From assembly GCA_025331565.1 (NCBI GenBank), contig JAFREQ010000042.1, positions 3,262,001 through 3,326,000 of the forward strand: a stretch of 64,000 bases of DNA, written 5' to 3'. Each line of letters starts with the position of its first letter. Position 1 is the stretch's first letter. Source of the DNA: Holacanthus passer. Taxonomy: Eukaryota; Chordata; Actinopteri; Pomacanthidae. Position numbers and translations under genes: made by a program. Below, in pieces: positions 35,701 through 48,700 of the stretch. The notes under the pieces are model-generated. The model saw only the letters and a list, made by a program, of their open reading frames with translations, was not told where the DNA came from and did not search any database.

Positions 35701-38700
35701 ATTCTTAGACTGTGAACTAATCTTTTCACGTGAACACTGAAAGAAGAGCTCAAACGTACACACACACCCGCACAGACAAAAGTGCAAATAAACACACACC
35801 ATCTGGAAGAATGTCGTGACTCCTGCTTGTGGCAGATGGACGCTGGACGTTTGCAGCATTTCTACGTCATGTTTTTGGCATTTTGGCAAGATCCACATCT
35901 TTTACCCTTCAGGAGGGATCATAGCACTGTTTTTGCATGGATAGACAGGACCGGCAGGAAAACTTGCCTCACGCTGGTAATCTATGACCAATTTAAATCT
36001 GTTACAGAGTTTTAAAGATATTACAAACTAGCAAACAGACAAACTATAAGAGAGATAAATAAGATAAGATAAGACAAGATATTCCTTTATTAGTCCCACA
36101 ATGGGGAAATTTGCAAATAGGTATAGGTAAATAGGAACATTGCCTCTTTTAATGGATGTACGTCACACCACTCCCTATACTCAAGCCACATAAACACATT
36201 GCTTGGAGACAGAGTTTGCAGTGTGTGTTACGTAGCTCTGACTCACACCCGCCCTCTCTGTTTTTATCCTGGCACAATTGTTTTCCTTACGATTCATTCT
36301 CTTGAATGATGCAGACAGCCACAGAGACAGTCAATATTTAGAAACAGAATTCTTTCTCATGTCAGTAACAGCGGATTGCTAATGCAACAGTTGCCTTTCA
36401 CAAGTGGAAGTCAGGATCAACTGTAAGTTTGTAGAGCCACAAAATGTTTAAGAAAAAATAGACACTTGCACTTGTGTTATGTTATAAATGTATACACGCC
36501 TAATGAGTGACAGAGTGACAGGCCTATTTTTACATAATGTCAGGACAACTGGTAAAACATGTTTGGAGTTACAGACATGTTAGAAGCTGCAGACATGACA
36601 GACAAAATACCAGCGTCATGCCAGTTTCTCTTTCTATGTAAAGGACTTGAAAAGCCTCTTGATTGGACCAACTGGGTACTGGATCCTGCGCTTTGTGTCT
36701 ACACCCGATCATATCTTTTCTGTACAGGCCTCACGGTTTCCAAGATGGTGCATTCAAGACAGGAAAAGAGAACAGATACAAGATAGTGACCACAGTAACG
36801 TAACTGAAAGAGCATTTCTCAGAATGGGAGAGAAAAGTGCAACCATGTGTGCTCAGTGAGGAAAACACTTGGACTTGGATTCAGGGTCACTTGGTCAGCA
36901 GAGTAAAGTAAACACAGAAATAGATTTTTTTGAGCTTCACCTGATAAAGTGGTCTCCGTCAATGTTGGGACCGATCACTTCCATGCTGCTGGTGTAGACC
37001 AGGCACTGGATGCCACACTCCACACAGGCGTTGATCACATTCTGCGTTCCTGAAAAGAAGGAAAGCATTGTCATTTCAGAGATGGAGAGAGCTGTGGCTG
37101 GATGGATCAGATTCAGTTCTATTGGGTAACAAACACGTTTCTCAATCCTCCAAAGCCACATTTTGACACAGTTGTATTTCTTCAGTGTGTCAAAATGAAA
37201 GAAACACACTGTAACATAGTGCACAGGATGAAAGTCTTGAAATTGGAATTTGAGGCTTAAGGGAAGGATAAACAGGAAATGTACTCAAAAGAGGCATGAG
37301 ATCCATATGTGTTCTGTTTAGCAGACAGGAAGAAAACATGATTTTTGGAAACCCGGTTTCTTATTGACGCAACAGTGGATGTGAAGAGATCTGGTCATTG
37401 TAAAGTAGAGGAAGTGAGACATCTTATTACTGCGTCTAATACTTGAAACACCTCCGGTTTTCCATATTAAGACTTTTAGACCTTAAGTAACCTGAAGTTA
37501 AACTTGGGTCATAGAAGGATACATCTGGTCGAGTTTGAAAGAGAACAAAGTCCGGATGACAGTGAGCTGGAATCTGTTTCAAGAATGATAATTCATGCTT
37601 TACACTTTAACTTGCTATCTTAACTATGCAGCGGCAGTGAAACACAAAACAGATGATGCCTCAGATTTTGAGAGCTTCAAACAGGAACCTGCATAAAAAC
37701 ACCTGATTATACAAATAAATGTGGTATTAATGGCTTGACTGCGTGGCTTTGTCTAACATTTATCAGATTCACATTTTTCTACAGCTCAACATCCTGATGT
37801 TCAGCTGGTATAATGTTGACCATGTCTCAGTACTGAACAAATTGAAGTTTTATCCTGCTGACAGAGCTGCATGAAAAGTCAAGGGACCACCAATCTATCT
37901 GGTGCATGTTAAGAAAGTTCACTAGATGAGTGAAAACTTGGACCTGCTAGAGAAAACCTCTAGGGGGATGACCAGAGCCACACGTCCTCTGCGACCATGA
38001 ATGAACACAATTTCATCAAATCAACATTACTGAATTGCAGCTATAAAAGGCTTCTTCATTAGGCCTAAGATTTGAAAAATGGTCTTGGTCTTGCAAGTGC
38101 ACTCCAGGCCCTGAAGGTTTCTGGCATTTGCTGAGTTGTTGGGTTGGGTTGTTGGGTTAAAATGTCTGGTATGTACCATAGACTGTGGCATGTACTCGAG
38201 CCGAAGGTGAGAAAACCTAGAGCATTCAGTATGAGGTTTTCAACTCTTACAGTGATTTACTGTCATGCATGTTGCAATTCTTACTAATTCTGGCAAGAAG
38301 AGTGAGATTTTGTCTCTGAGACTGAAGAGGAGGGAGTTAACAGTAACCAACTCAGAGGAGATGATATGAAATTCTTGCAATATTTCTAGACTGAGCTACC
38401 CTCTTTAACTGAGCGCACCAGAGGTCAGAATCAAAGCGCTGCTCCTCAGCTTTACACAGGTGGACAAACTTAAACCCTGTACATGTTTGAAGACACTGGG
38501 TGCGTGAGAATACAACATCAAGAACTTCCATTTAGCTCAGAAACTTCTGGCACTTCAAAACAGAAATAACATTAAGAACCGGACAGATTCCAGACAGATG
38601 CGTAAGAGCATAAAGAGAGAGACTTGTGTTGTTGTTTTGTGAGCGACCATTTGATGAACCTACAGCTGACTCTCAACTAACAGATGACAGAAGCGTCTTT

Positions 38701-38926
38701 TGTCTATTTGCTGAATCATTGCAGACTATTGCAGACCAGACTTTGACCCCAGTCTCAGCACAATCCCATACATGAACCCAGACACACATTCACAATATAT
38801 GTCTATGAATTCGTACAAGTAAGCTACAGTATTTCCTGGACAATATTTTATACTTTTGTTATTGACAACAATTTCATTTGAATATACCAAAACCAAAAAT
38901 GAATTGGTCCTACAAACAAGTATAGG

Positions 38927-38960
<34 letters not shown>

Positions 38961-41446
38961 CACAAAGTCATTGTTACAGCTACAGTGACTGGCAGCACTT
39001 TTATTGTCATGTTCCAGAAAAAGGAGGAAAATGTTGCGGGTCCATTAGGAAACTACTGGCTCACATCTGAGACGATGCCAATACTGATGTTTTGTGCTAA
39101 AACTGCCTTTGGATTACACATCATTTCTGTTCTCTAAGAGTTAATTCCTGTCAGGCTGAAAAAAAAAAGCTTCTCAAATAGCATTTAAACAACCGTGTGA
39201 CTCAGCTTAGAAACCCAAACTAATAGGGTTAAGCAGTTAAGTATCTTCTCGAGTATCAAGAAGTATCTCTATCACACCAGAAATGGGCAACATGACTGGT
39301 CAATAATTGTCAGTATTATCTCAATGTTTAGCATAATTTAATCATGGCCAAAGTCTTTTTAAAGCATGAGTGAACAACCTTGATAATCCTCCAAAGCAGG
39401 AGTAGGCGTGGGTTTCCTCTGTTTTTTGCTTTCCCACCTCAATACATTCATAAAACTCAGTCACCCGTTGACGTTTCCTCCCCATCCCTTTTCCTTGTTA
39501 TCACCGGATCACCATGCCCTTTAGGTCTAACCTGTGACGTTGACAGAGTAGATGAGGGTCTCTGGGATTCTGTGCCAAACGTCCACCAAGCTGGCCATGT
39601 GGATGACGACATCAGCGCCGCGGGAGGCCTCCAACACACTGCTGTAGTCTGTGATGTCTCCCTTAATGACCACCACCTTTGTCCGCTCTGAGGGACAAAC
39701 AGGAAGACACAGTCAAATCTATGTGATACTGTATGAGATTCTGGATCAGGGCTGTTTTCCTAAGAACAAAGGCATGCAAATAGGCAGCGAATGACAAAGG
39801 GTGGAAACAATTGACTCACTTAAACGTTGCAAAACTCTCATTTGGATTTATTTAAAAGAAGACAACTGTGCCATCCTTCAACAACAGCACATGAAGTACA
39901 TTTTGTGCATTGGGATAATGTGCATTTTCTGGAAATTCAATTGATCAACAATTAGATATTAAATAAAGACAAATGCATGTGTTTTTTATTGAGCACAGTT
40001 AATTAAAATCTGAATTATATAACATCATTACACCCAACACTTCCTCACATAAGACAAATTCTTTGTGGGTTAGGCAACAACGTTTAACACGTCAACACTT
40101 ATGAAGGTCTTGGTTTATCTCAGTCCAATGAACTCTCCTTGAAATGCTGACAGATAAGAAGAGAAGACAGAGTCCTGGAGCCGACATGGAAAGAGACTGG
40201 ACTTTTGAACACAGAGTTGAGAATCTGTTGCTGAAGTTTCCCGTCTGTAATTTTACCAATTACTTAGATGCTTAATTACAGACATTTCCACTCATCAAAA
40301 TCAGTTTCAACTCCAGCCAGAAAGAACCATACACACACAAACGTCAACATCTCATTTTCCTCGGGCTGTGAGCTGTGAAGGGCGTTGCTGATCCCTCCTG
40401 TTGCTGTTAGCTGATCTTCCAGGGGCCAACTGAGCTGCATCAACAGCAGGCTTCAGTCCTGTCTGACAATACATGATGAAAGCTGAACAAAGCATTTTCC
40501 GCTGTGGGACAGAGGCGTCATCTGCGGTCGGGTACATTCCCAACACTGATGAGGGACAAGTTACTGCTGTTGAATGTAACTTGCTGTAACTAATAAAGGA
40601 ATATCTTATCTTACCTTATCTTTATCTAACTCAGAGCATGATTTCTTACCTGGCGTGGCTTTGATTAATTTAACAGTGTGTTTTTAAACTACAGACTGTC
40701 AGAAATAGATATCATGTGAACCACCTCAGGACAGAATTCCTGATTCCAAGGAAAATGCAACACACCTATCTACACTTTTATCCTGGCACAGGATACACTG
40801 GGGTGTTGTCTATCCTGGTTCACAACCCAGCTGTCATCTGTGCAGACTGAGCCATGCAGCATGTGAGGGAAATGAATGTCACACTATGATAGTGTTTTTT
40901 CCATGTAGAGACACAAAGTTCAGCTTTACTGAATCCCAGAACAGTATGATATAAAGTAAGGCTATTAATCAAATATAAACCAAACTCTTATATAATAGAG
41001 GTCTAAATGAGCAATTATCTTATTACACCTGAGAGAGGAATGAAGAAGCCATGCAAATGAGCCCATTCAGGTTAAATCAAACCCAGGAAACATTCATGTT
41101 AAAAAGCTGATATTAAGTTAAAGCAAGAGCTCCATAGCAGATTATAATAAAGCCGAATTGATGACACACTCTTATTAACTTCGAAACAGCTGAAGTTTCA
41201 TCTTAGAACAGTGTCAAGCTTTGCCGAGATGCGATACAACTTTAAATCAGCAGAAAACCTCGCTTGGCTGCCACAGCTCGTCTCACCTGTGCTGAGCTCA
41301 TTCAAACGTGAGTCTGGATGTTTGTCAAACACCCGCACCTCCACCAGAGTGTCCTCCTTCTCCAGCAGAATCCTCAGCAGGTGTCGGCCCAGAAAGCCCG
41401 AACCTCCTGTGATCAGATAAACGAGCCCCCGTTGGTTTTCCGACAT
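32785..41446 (-). CDS. HSD3B7: 3-beta-hydroxy-delta5-C27-steroid dehydrogenase
   Basis: HSD3B7 is an ER-membrane, NAD-dependent enzyme that oxidises and isomerises 7-alpha-hydroxylated sterols early in bile-acid synthesis. Six coding exons join in frame: 41446-41287, 39687-39532, 37049-36941, 35405-35306, 34679-34517 and 33197-32785, giving 366 residues (human 369). The Rossmann motif TGGSGFLG is at about 13-20. Active-site residues are present: the Ser in VYTSSMEV (about 126-127) and YPKSK with Tyr157 and Lys161 (YxxxK). CSLRPTGIYGEGHELIKDFY and YKSYEDFN are family blocks. A hydrophobic stretch at about 284-302 (LPSLLLWFLAIFNDILRWI) is the likely membrane segment. A start at 41446 was preferred over upstream in-frame codons because it aligns with the human start. 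Introns 2 and 3 are long, about 2.5 and 1.5 kb. It is C27-type HSD3B7, not HSD3B1/2, by sequence and synteny. Confidence 0.95.
36058..36122 (+). repeat. Short dispersed repeat fragment (GATAAG tail family), copy 2
   Basis: Best copy: AAGATAAGATAAGACAAGAT, then ATTCCTTTATTAGTCCCACA and ATGGGGAAATTTGC. It lies in HSD3B7 intron 3. Confidence 0.65.
38930..38957. repeat. (CA)n microsatellite in HSD3B7 intron 2
   Basis: About 14 uninterrupted AC units; likely polymorphic. Confidence 0.9.
40586..40630 (-). repeat. Short dispersed repeat fragment (GATAAG tail family), copy 3
   Basis: Read on the minus strand it gives AGGTAAGATAAGATATTCCT followed by TTATTAGTTA, matching the core of the 36058 copy. 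It is truncated before the GTCCC part. It lies in HSD3B7 intron 1. Confidence 0.55.
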
Positions 41447-41620
41447 ATTCGAGATGCAGCGGTGAAGCCGAGTTCCAAGCTCGAGTCTCTGCTGCTGATC
41501 AACACTGAGCGCTGCTCCGCTCAACAGCCAATAAGAAGGCAGAGTTTTTTCCTCTTTGTAAACCTTTATTGACACACAGGGCGGTGACACTTCCGATTAT
41601 GTCAGTGACGTTGTAATAAA
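41447..41620 (-). promoter_or_regulatory. HSD3B7: HSD3B7 promoter and 5' UTR region
   Basis: GC- and CpG-enriched sequence directly upstream of the start codon, ending in a sharp return to AT-rich DNA near 41620. An inverted CCAAT box (AGCCAATAAG on the plus strand, 41527-41536) is present; no TATA box is evident. Confidence 0.45.
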
Positions 41621-43695
41621 TTAATTGCATTAATTTCAAATAAAAAACATAAAGAATAGATATATTATCACTTTTTATTAATACATAACTCGATAATAGG
41701 TTTTATTAAGTTCTAACTAATGACCTTAGTAAATACATTAGGAATACTTAGTAATAGATAAATTCTCATGTGTTTCTCACTTTAAAAGGAGTCATTAAGT
41801 TCACATTTATAAATCGTTAATAATGGCTATTAATGATCATGCCTGCTGTTATAAGTGTGAATAAGCTCCAAGATAAGATCCAGATAGTCTTTTCCAGAAG
41901 ATAAATAGTCACAACCTGGCAACCCAAAAGTTGATTCATCTTTAAAAGCCATTAGTTGCAACTTACTCATTTGGAAAGATTGCCATAGTAGAAAGTGGTC
42001 TAACTTCCCTAACTTTGGGAAATGTGTGTTTCTGAGAAGCCACAGTTAGATGTGCATGAAAACTGGGAGCAGCTCTGGTGACTGAGCAGCTCTCAGGGGA
42101 TTATGTTTTAAATACAGGCCCTGCGGTAAGGATCTAATAATACGGGTGTGCACAAGGTTTGAAACCGTATTTGCAGTGGTGTTACAGCTGAAGCCACTCC
42201 AACTGGTTTGAAAATACTGTATAATATGAAAGATACAACATAAAATATAACCAGAGATTTGATTCAGCCCAGTTTGACATTGTCTTTAATTACATACATA
42301 AATTTAAGGAACGTTCATGTATGTGTCTAATTGAGGGTGACATGTTTCTCAAGCAGCAATGTTTTAGTTTTGTCAGTCAATGCATAGGTGTCAATGCTGA
42401 TTTTCACTATGTACACTCACAATAGTTTCTTCATTTAACTTATATTGTGACTGGGTTTTGGAAAATACATGCGTCTGCTTGTTGGACTGAATTGACTGAT
42501 GCAGAGCCTGATATGAACTCAATGGGTTAATGGGTTACTTTTGGTCCTTGAACTGAGTCAAGGCCATTACACGCTGTCATTTGGAGGCCACATGACCGGG
42601 AAAGATGGTGAAAGGTCTTTCCTCAGCTGTGCCGTTCAAAGAGAAAGCAGGTCAACATGACAATTAATAGTGACAGTGAGCGCACACACACGTCTAGCAG
42701 ATTTTCATTCATCCAGATCATTTGAGGGAGAGGCTATGAGTTCCTGCACAGGTTTAAACAAGACTGAGAGTCAATCAGCTATTTGTCATGAATCAAGCAT
42801 GAGAGCAATAAGAAATTTTGACCTGATGACAACAATTCCTCCTCTGGGGAAGATGAATGTCTACACAACATTTCATGGAAACTTGTGTCAGAGTTGTTGA
42901 GATATTTCAGTCTGGACCAAAGTGGTGGATTGACTGATCCCCAGAGTCATAATGGATAGAAAGATCTAGAACTTTGCAGATAATGTGCAAAAAGTCATTG
43001 TGTAAATGAGATAAATACATATAAGAGTGTTCAATGTAGATTAGTTCAATGACGAGAGTATGTGGGAACAATTGCTGTCACCCCTGCAACAAGAGACTGT
43101 AATAATTGTTGATACTGTGTTGTTCATCACCATCACTTGCAACGTGGCTACCAACATGTAGTATCCTGCCGTTTCCAGTTTCAGCCAGCCCCCTTGTGAC
43201 TCAGAGGAAAACCATAAATTCCTTTTACTCTGCAAATAAGTGTCATGCAATTTCATGACCGCAGTTCAGTTCTGGTAAAAAGTGCACCTCAAATTGAGCA
43301 GTCTAGCAGATTTTAAGAATATCACACAGAGCAAAGGCTTGGCAGATGTGTGTCAGCCGGATGGGCAGGGATTTTTCAACTCGGGTCATCATCTGCCGTG
43401 AGCTTTGGCAGGTCAGCTGTCGTCATCTGCTGACTTATGAAATCTAGTCGTTGTAGGACAGATTTCAGCACTTCCTCCCCGTGTCTCTAAACAGGAAATA
43501 GCAAGGTTGCAGGTGCATCGTAGGAGCTGATATCAACTGTGTCAAGGAGGAAACAGAACTTTGTAGTTTCCACAACGCAAGCAACTTCCTTTATCAGTGA
43601 GTTACGTACTCTCTGTCTGGCACGTAAAAGCCTTTCAATGAAGTCAAGACAGACAGTAACAGCTAACACCAACTTACTGACAAACAACATGAGGT
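41620..43695. other. Intergenic between HSD3B7 and SETD1A
   Basis: No gene seen. AT-rich except for a repeat-like block at 42815-42965 (separate entry). Confidence 0.5.
42815..42965 (+). repeat. Dispersed teleost repeat fragment
   Basis: Contains TTTCATGGAAACTTGTGTCA and GAGATATTTCAGTCTGGACC with AAAGTGGTGGA. From memory this closely resembles a very common fish interspersed repeat ending in such a stretch. It occurs once in this window, so the call rests on recollection and not on internal comparison. Confidence 0.45.
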
Positions 43696-43700
43696 TTTCA

Positions 43701-43706
43701 TTTATT
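43701..43706 (-). terminator. SETD1A: SETD1A polyadenylation signal
   Basis: AATAAA on the minus strand about 2.0 kb beyond the SETD1A stop. The intervening sequence (43707-45729) has no exon-like structure and fits a long 3' UTR. Confidence 0.5.
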
Positions 43707-45729
43707 TAAAAAATATTTTAATGCACCATTAATAAAGGGTCCAACGCATTAATACAAGAGAAATATTGCAAATAATATTAAAATAATCATCAAATTAAAA
43801 GGAAAAACAATAAAAAATAAATGAATGGAAGGTATGTACATGTTTCCTCCTCATGGAGAGAGGAAAAGGAACAACATATTTACAGCTTGAAATCAGTGTG
43901 TTTCTACGAGAAACAAACACCTCTACAATATTTACATGTACTTCTTTGATTTTTTTTTTCCTTTCATCTTTTTATCCGGTAGTAAAGAGGGTTGGTTTGT
44001 ACTGAAAGGCTTTCATTGCAACAAAAAATATCTTACACATTTTCCTGTTTGGGAGGGAACAAAATAAAAAGTCTTCTACTAGTTAAAGTTCAAAATGAAA
44101 GTTTAACTTTGGACGGCCATAGCCATATGAAAAACAGAGACACAACACAAGGGCCATGTATGTCCCGCTGTCTGCAGCATATCACAAAACGTCTGAGGCC
44201 TATAGAGATACCTTCCACCAATCTACACTGCAAACAGGTGGTAAGCAGAACATTTGTTTGCCTCAAGCTGAGAAATTCTTCAGGGAGGGATGTTTTGTGT
44301 GGGGTGAATGACTTCACTCAAATAAAATACATATTAATGCATTCTGAAAAGGCCCACAAAACAAGAAAAAAAAGAAACTTTACTAAACTAAACCTTTGAA
44401 GAGATCTGATCTAGTCAAATAAATGTGCCTTTTAAAAACATTTGTAGGACACAGACTAAGTTAAACACTGACCGCAGTAATAATTTTTACTGGGACCTGC
44501 AGGAGATTGGTGTTAATCTTTGCTTTAACGGCTGAGGAAAGAAGAACCTGCACTTCGCCAACTGTTGAAATAGGAATCTGACGTTTGCTGGTTGAAACAA
44601 AATACAAGAACAGCATGGAAGGAACAAGTAAACATAGAAAAACAGAGAGATCCTATTAAGGAAACATCAATGAGTTCTTCCCACAGCACGTTCTGTTGAC
44701 ATAGTATCAAACTGGGGGGAAAAAACAAAAAAAGAAAAAACACAGGCCAATTCTCTGTTGTGCTGGTCCTACAGACAAAAATTCAGCAGCCACGGGTACA
44801 AATAAAACACTTTTAGCTACAACTTAAATGACATATATTTTCACGGTGGGTTAAAAACAATAGTTCAAAGGGCTTTACTCTCATCCAGACTGAGGGCTGT
44901 GGCAAATCAGGAGAGTAACGCACAGTGAAGAAGGGATATGACAGTTTTATAGGGCTGGTGAATCACAAGCCACTAAGGACAGTGGGTGGGTACACTGAAG
45001 CTCACTTCACTGTAAGATGCTTACAGCTAATGCAACTAAATACCATTAATAACAGCAATAGTAATATTAATATATAATACTATGAAATGAAATAAAAAAG
45101 CCCCAAAAGAATCTTCACACTTGGAAATCTTGCATAACTGAAGACCAAATTGATTGAACTTTGTCATCTTAAAAGTGCGCACTTAACAAGCGCTTTTAAA
45201 AACCCTGAATTTGTCTGATATTCCTGTGCGTCTGTGGATCTGTGTGGGTGGGTGGGTGCAGGGAGGGATCTGACACCAGAAGAGTGATCCAGGCTATAGA
45301 TTATGTGAGCTGATGTAGACATAAAATACCAGTGATTTTTTTTTCAGTTTTCATTGCCTTCCTTCAGATATCGGTGGAAAGAGACAGACCTCTCATGCCT
45401 GACTGCTTGGAAGAACTTGGTTAGAACATATTACCCAACCAAGTCCAACAACACTGCCACAGAGGAGCTAATGGCAAATCAGAGCCCCGACACAACCCCC
45501 TCACACACTGGCTTGTGAAACTGCCAAGTGAAAGAATAATGTGCGTGAAAAGTGCATTTGTGTGCGTCTCTGTTTCCTGGGTATTGTGAGGACGGCTGTG
45601 AGGCCATCCGGAGGATTGGCAGGGGGTACCGGAGGGTGGCTTTGTTTTGGAGGTACACTCCGAGGAGGGTGAACCAGGGGGGTGTGTCTGGGTCTGGCTG
45701 GCCGCTGGTGAGGAAGAGAAGCGTGTCCA

Positions 45730-48700
45730 CTAATTCAGTGTCCCACGGCAGTTCTCTGTTCCACACAGGCAAGGAATCTTGTTCTCCTCGAGGGGGAATT
45801 TGTAGTCGTAGGTGATTTCTTCATTGACAGCGATGGCCTGCTTCGAGTAGATCACAATCTTTTTCTGGGACTCTATGGTGATAACCTTGGCGTAGCAGTT
45901 TGGCTGGAAAAAGCAATGAGCGACAGATGAACAACGGGCCCGGGAATAATTGACATTTATTAATTATGTGCAATAGCCTGTTAGCTATAACCCACATCTA
46001 AAAGAAGCCAGATATGGACAAGTGTTTACTAATGATGTTCAGACTCACAGTGCAGCAGTGGTTGATGAATCGTGCCAGGTTGCCACACTTGGTGGCATCT
46101 ATAATTGTGTCGTGGTCCACTCTGAACAAGTAGCTGCTCCCGATGCCCTGCTGTGCGTACCTCTTCTCTCGATTGTCAGCGACCATCTGGACACATGAAA
46201 CACACAAACATTTTCTCACTGATCCTATTTTAAACCCGAACTAGCCACGACACCGTGGTATCTGAAATGACAGCTGCATGAGTAACACTGTCACCTTACT
46301 GTCAGATTTACAGTGCTTTATATTAAAATGCATCAAAAAGGGTATGATGGAACCTCTTTAATGGAAAGCTTGCAGATGTATGATGCAAACTCTACTCATT
46401 TTGTAGTTGTAACGGTATAATCACTCCATGAAACATGCTTTAGCACGGGATGTCTGGAAAGTTTTGCTTGAAAATCATCACTGGTTCAGCACAGATTGAC
46501 ACAGACTGGAAGCAGTACCTGTCTGATGTTTTGACCCACATACTCAATGACCATTTCATCAGCAGCAATGGGCTCCATAGCGAACAGGCCCCACTCGTGA
46601 ATCCTGCTGCGTCCAAAACGTAGCTTCTTCTTGCGGAACTGCATAAGGACAGAAAATACTCATTTTAACAATGGTCTTGGTGAAAATGAATAAAGCACAC
46701 AGGTCCTCAGAAGATTATGTACAATTATTATTATTGACAATCCATGAAGCTCCAGTCTGGTACAAGGCATGCACACATGTAAGCAGAAAATACTGATTTA
46801 AGTATATGCATTTCTAAGTGTCTGCGTGGTTTGTAAGTAGATTCTGACTGTGATAAATGGATTCTAACTTATCAAGACGGATTTCCTGTCTGTGTGTTCA
46901 ATGTAATTAGCTCAGTGACATGTTTAGCCTCGCTGGATGCACAGACTGACTAAATTCGCTATGCGTGAACAACGATATTATCATGGTAGCAGACACCAGA
47001 GGCAGCAATGACTTAAGGTTAAATTTGTTAAGAAAAAAAATGAAAGAAATGAAAGTGGCAGCAAAAGGCAGAGACAGAACATTAACTACACATCTCTGTC
47101 ATCAGCACCAGGCACTGCTCAGTGACTGTATAGTTTTGTTATTCCCTACAAAGGCGACTGTATAGATGGAGTAAAAAACAATGACGTCCAATATTGTGCC
47201 GAAAACTGTACTGAGCTTGTAACTGAGTAGGTAGACTAGATACCATGGCTGTAACTGGCTGTACCTTAAGCTGGTTGAGCTTGAGCAGATCAGAGTCCAT
47301 GACAGCTGTGGTGCCAATAACGTTGAGGAGGCGGCGCTGTTCTGATCGTCTCTCTGATAGCACTCGGTTAGCCCCCTGGCAGGAAACAGATAGCAGAGAG
47401 CTTTACAAAGGGAGAACAATCTCATGTTATCATATGGCCTTGACTGAACACTTTATCCTTAATGTGCAACAGCCATGTTAGGTTCATTTGGAAACCAATC
47501 ACTAAGAAGGCAGATAAGACTATGAGGTGAGGAAGGACGGAGTCAAGCCTCCATTTCTACAATGTACACTTCATAACTGCATATAATCCATTATTAAGCA
47601 TTACACAACCAACAATTACAGGATAAGAATTCTGAATCTTTGAACTGTGTTTCTTATACATGATATCAGCAATTATTACAACTTGTCTTTAATTAAGTTG
47701 TGTCAATATGAGCTTTTTTTTTTTAAATAACAATAAATATGTGGTACCACCAACATATCATCTGTACCCCATCTGAAGCTGAACATCACCAGTCTGTGCT
47801 TTGAAAACATCTTCACTGTTTACACCATACAGACCACCAGGTAGATCAAACCACAACACCGCGCACCTGGGACAGGTACAGACAGTTCTCAGAATAGAGT
47901 TGATACTTTAATGTTGCTGGGCTTCTTTGATCAGGATATCAAAGATGCTGACTGATGTGGTGTCCAGTTACATCTCATTTCGTTCTCAGTCACTGATCCT
48001 GTATCTCTAAAAACATTTAGGTTACATCAAAACAATGCACCATGGGTCACGAAAAATCTGAATTGAGTGTGCCTACCTTCACTAACAACAATTAGTGGCA
48101 GTGTGTGAATAATAACCGACTCTGCATGGGAACATCAACGGTGCATCATGTGTCATGCGTTTGTGTCATATGGAGGATGTCACTCCTGATGTGACCCAAT
48201 AAACCTCAAGAGGAACCGATATTTTCTTAAACCAAGAATAGCTAAATGCTGAAAATAGCAAAAGTGATGAAAATGGCAGCTGAAAAATGACTAAAAATGG
48301 GAAGGCTGTAAGGATAAAAAACGGTGTGTGTGTGTTGCTGTGACTCCACATACACATGGCATGCATATGTCGCAGTAGGCTTGGGGTTTTAAAATCCCTT
48401 AATGTTGACAGGAAGAAAAAGCGTTTGACTCTGGTGGATTTGGTGGGCAGACACATAAAATGTTTTTCCAGCGGAAGCTTTCAGAATGCTAGTTAAGTGC
48501 TGTTTGTAAATGAAATCCAGTGGCAGGAGGGTACATTGACATTTTGGTAGCTGTGAGAACAAGTTCCAAATGTTGCCAAGCCACATATTTATAGATAAAG
48601 TCATTGGTTCAGGTTTGGTTTTCGCTGCGGTGGTGACAATGCTGGAAACCACGCTTTGTGTGTATGAGCCTTCCAGCAAATAAAACATCTGCCAGCCATC

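Noticed and set aside
43992..44399. Plus-strand 135-codon open frame
   Set aside because: Lies antisense in the presumed SETD1A 3' UTR and has no recognisable protein features.
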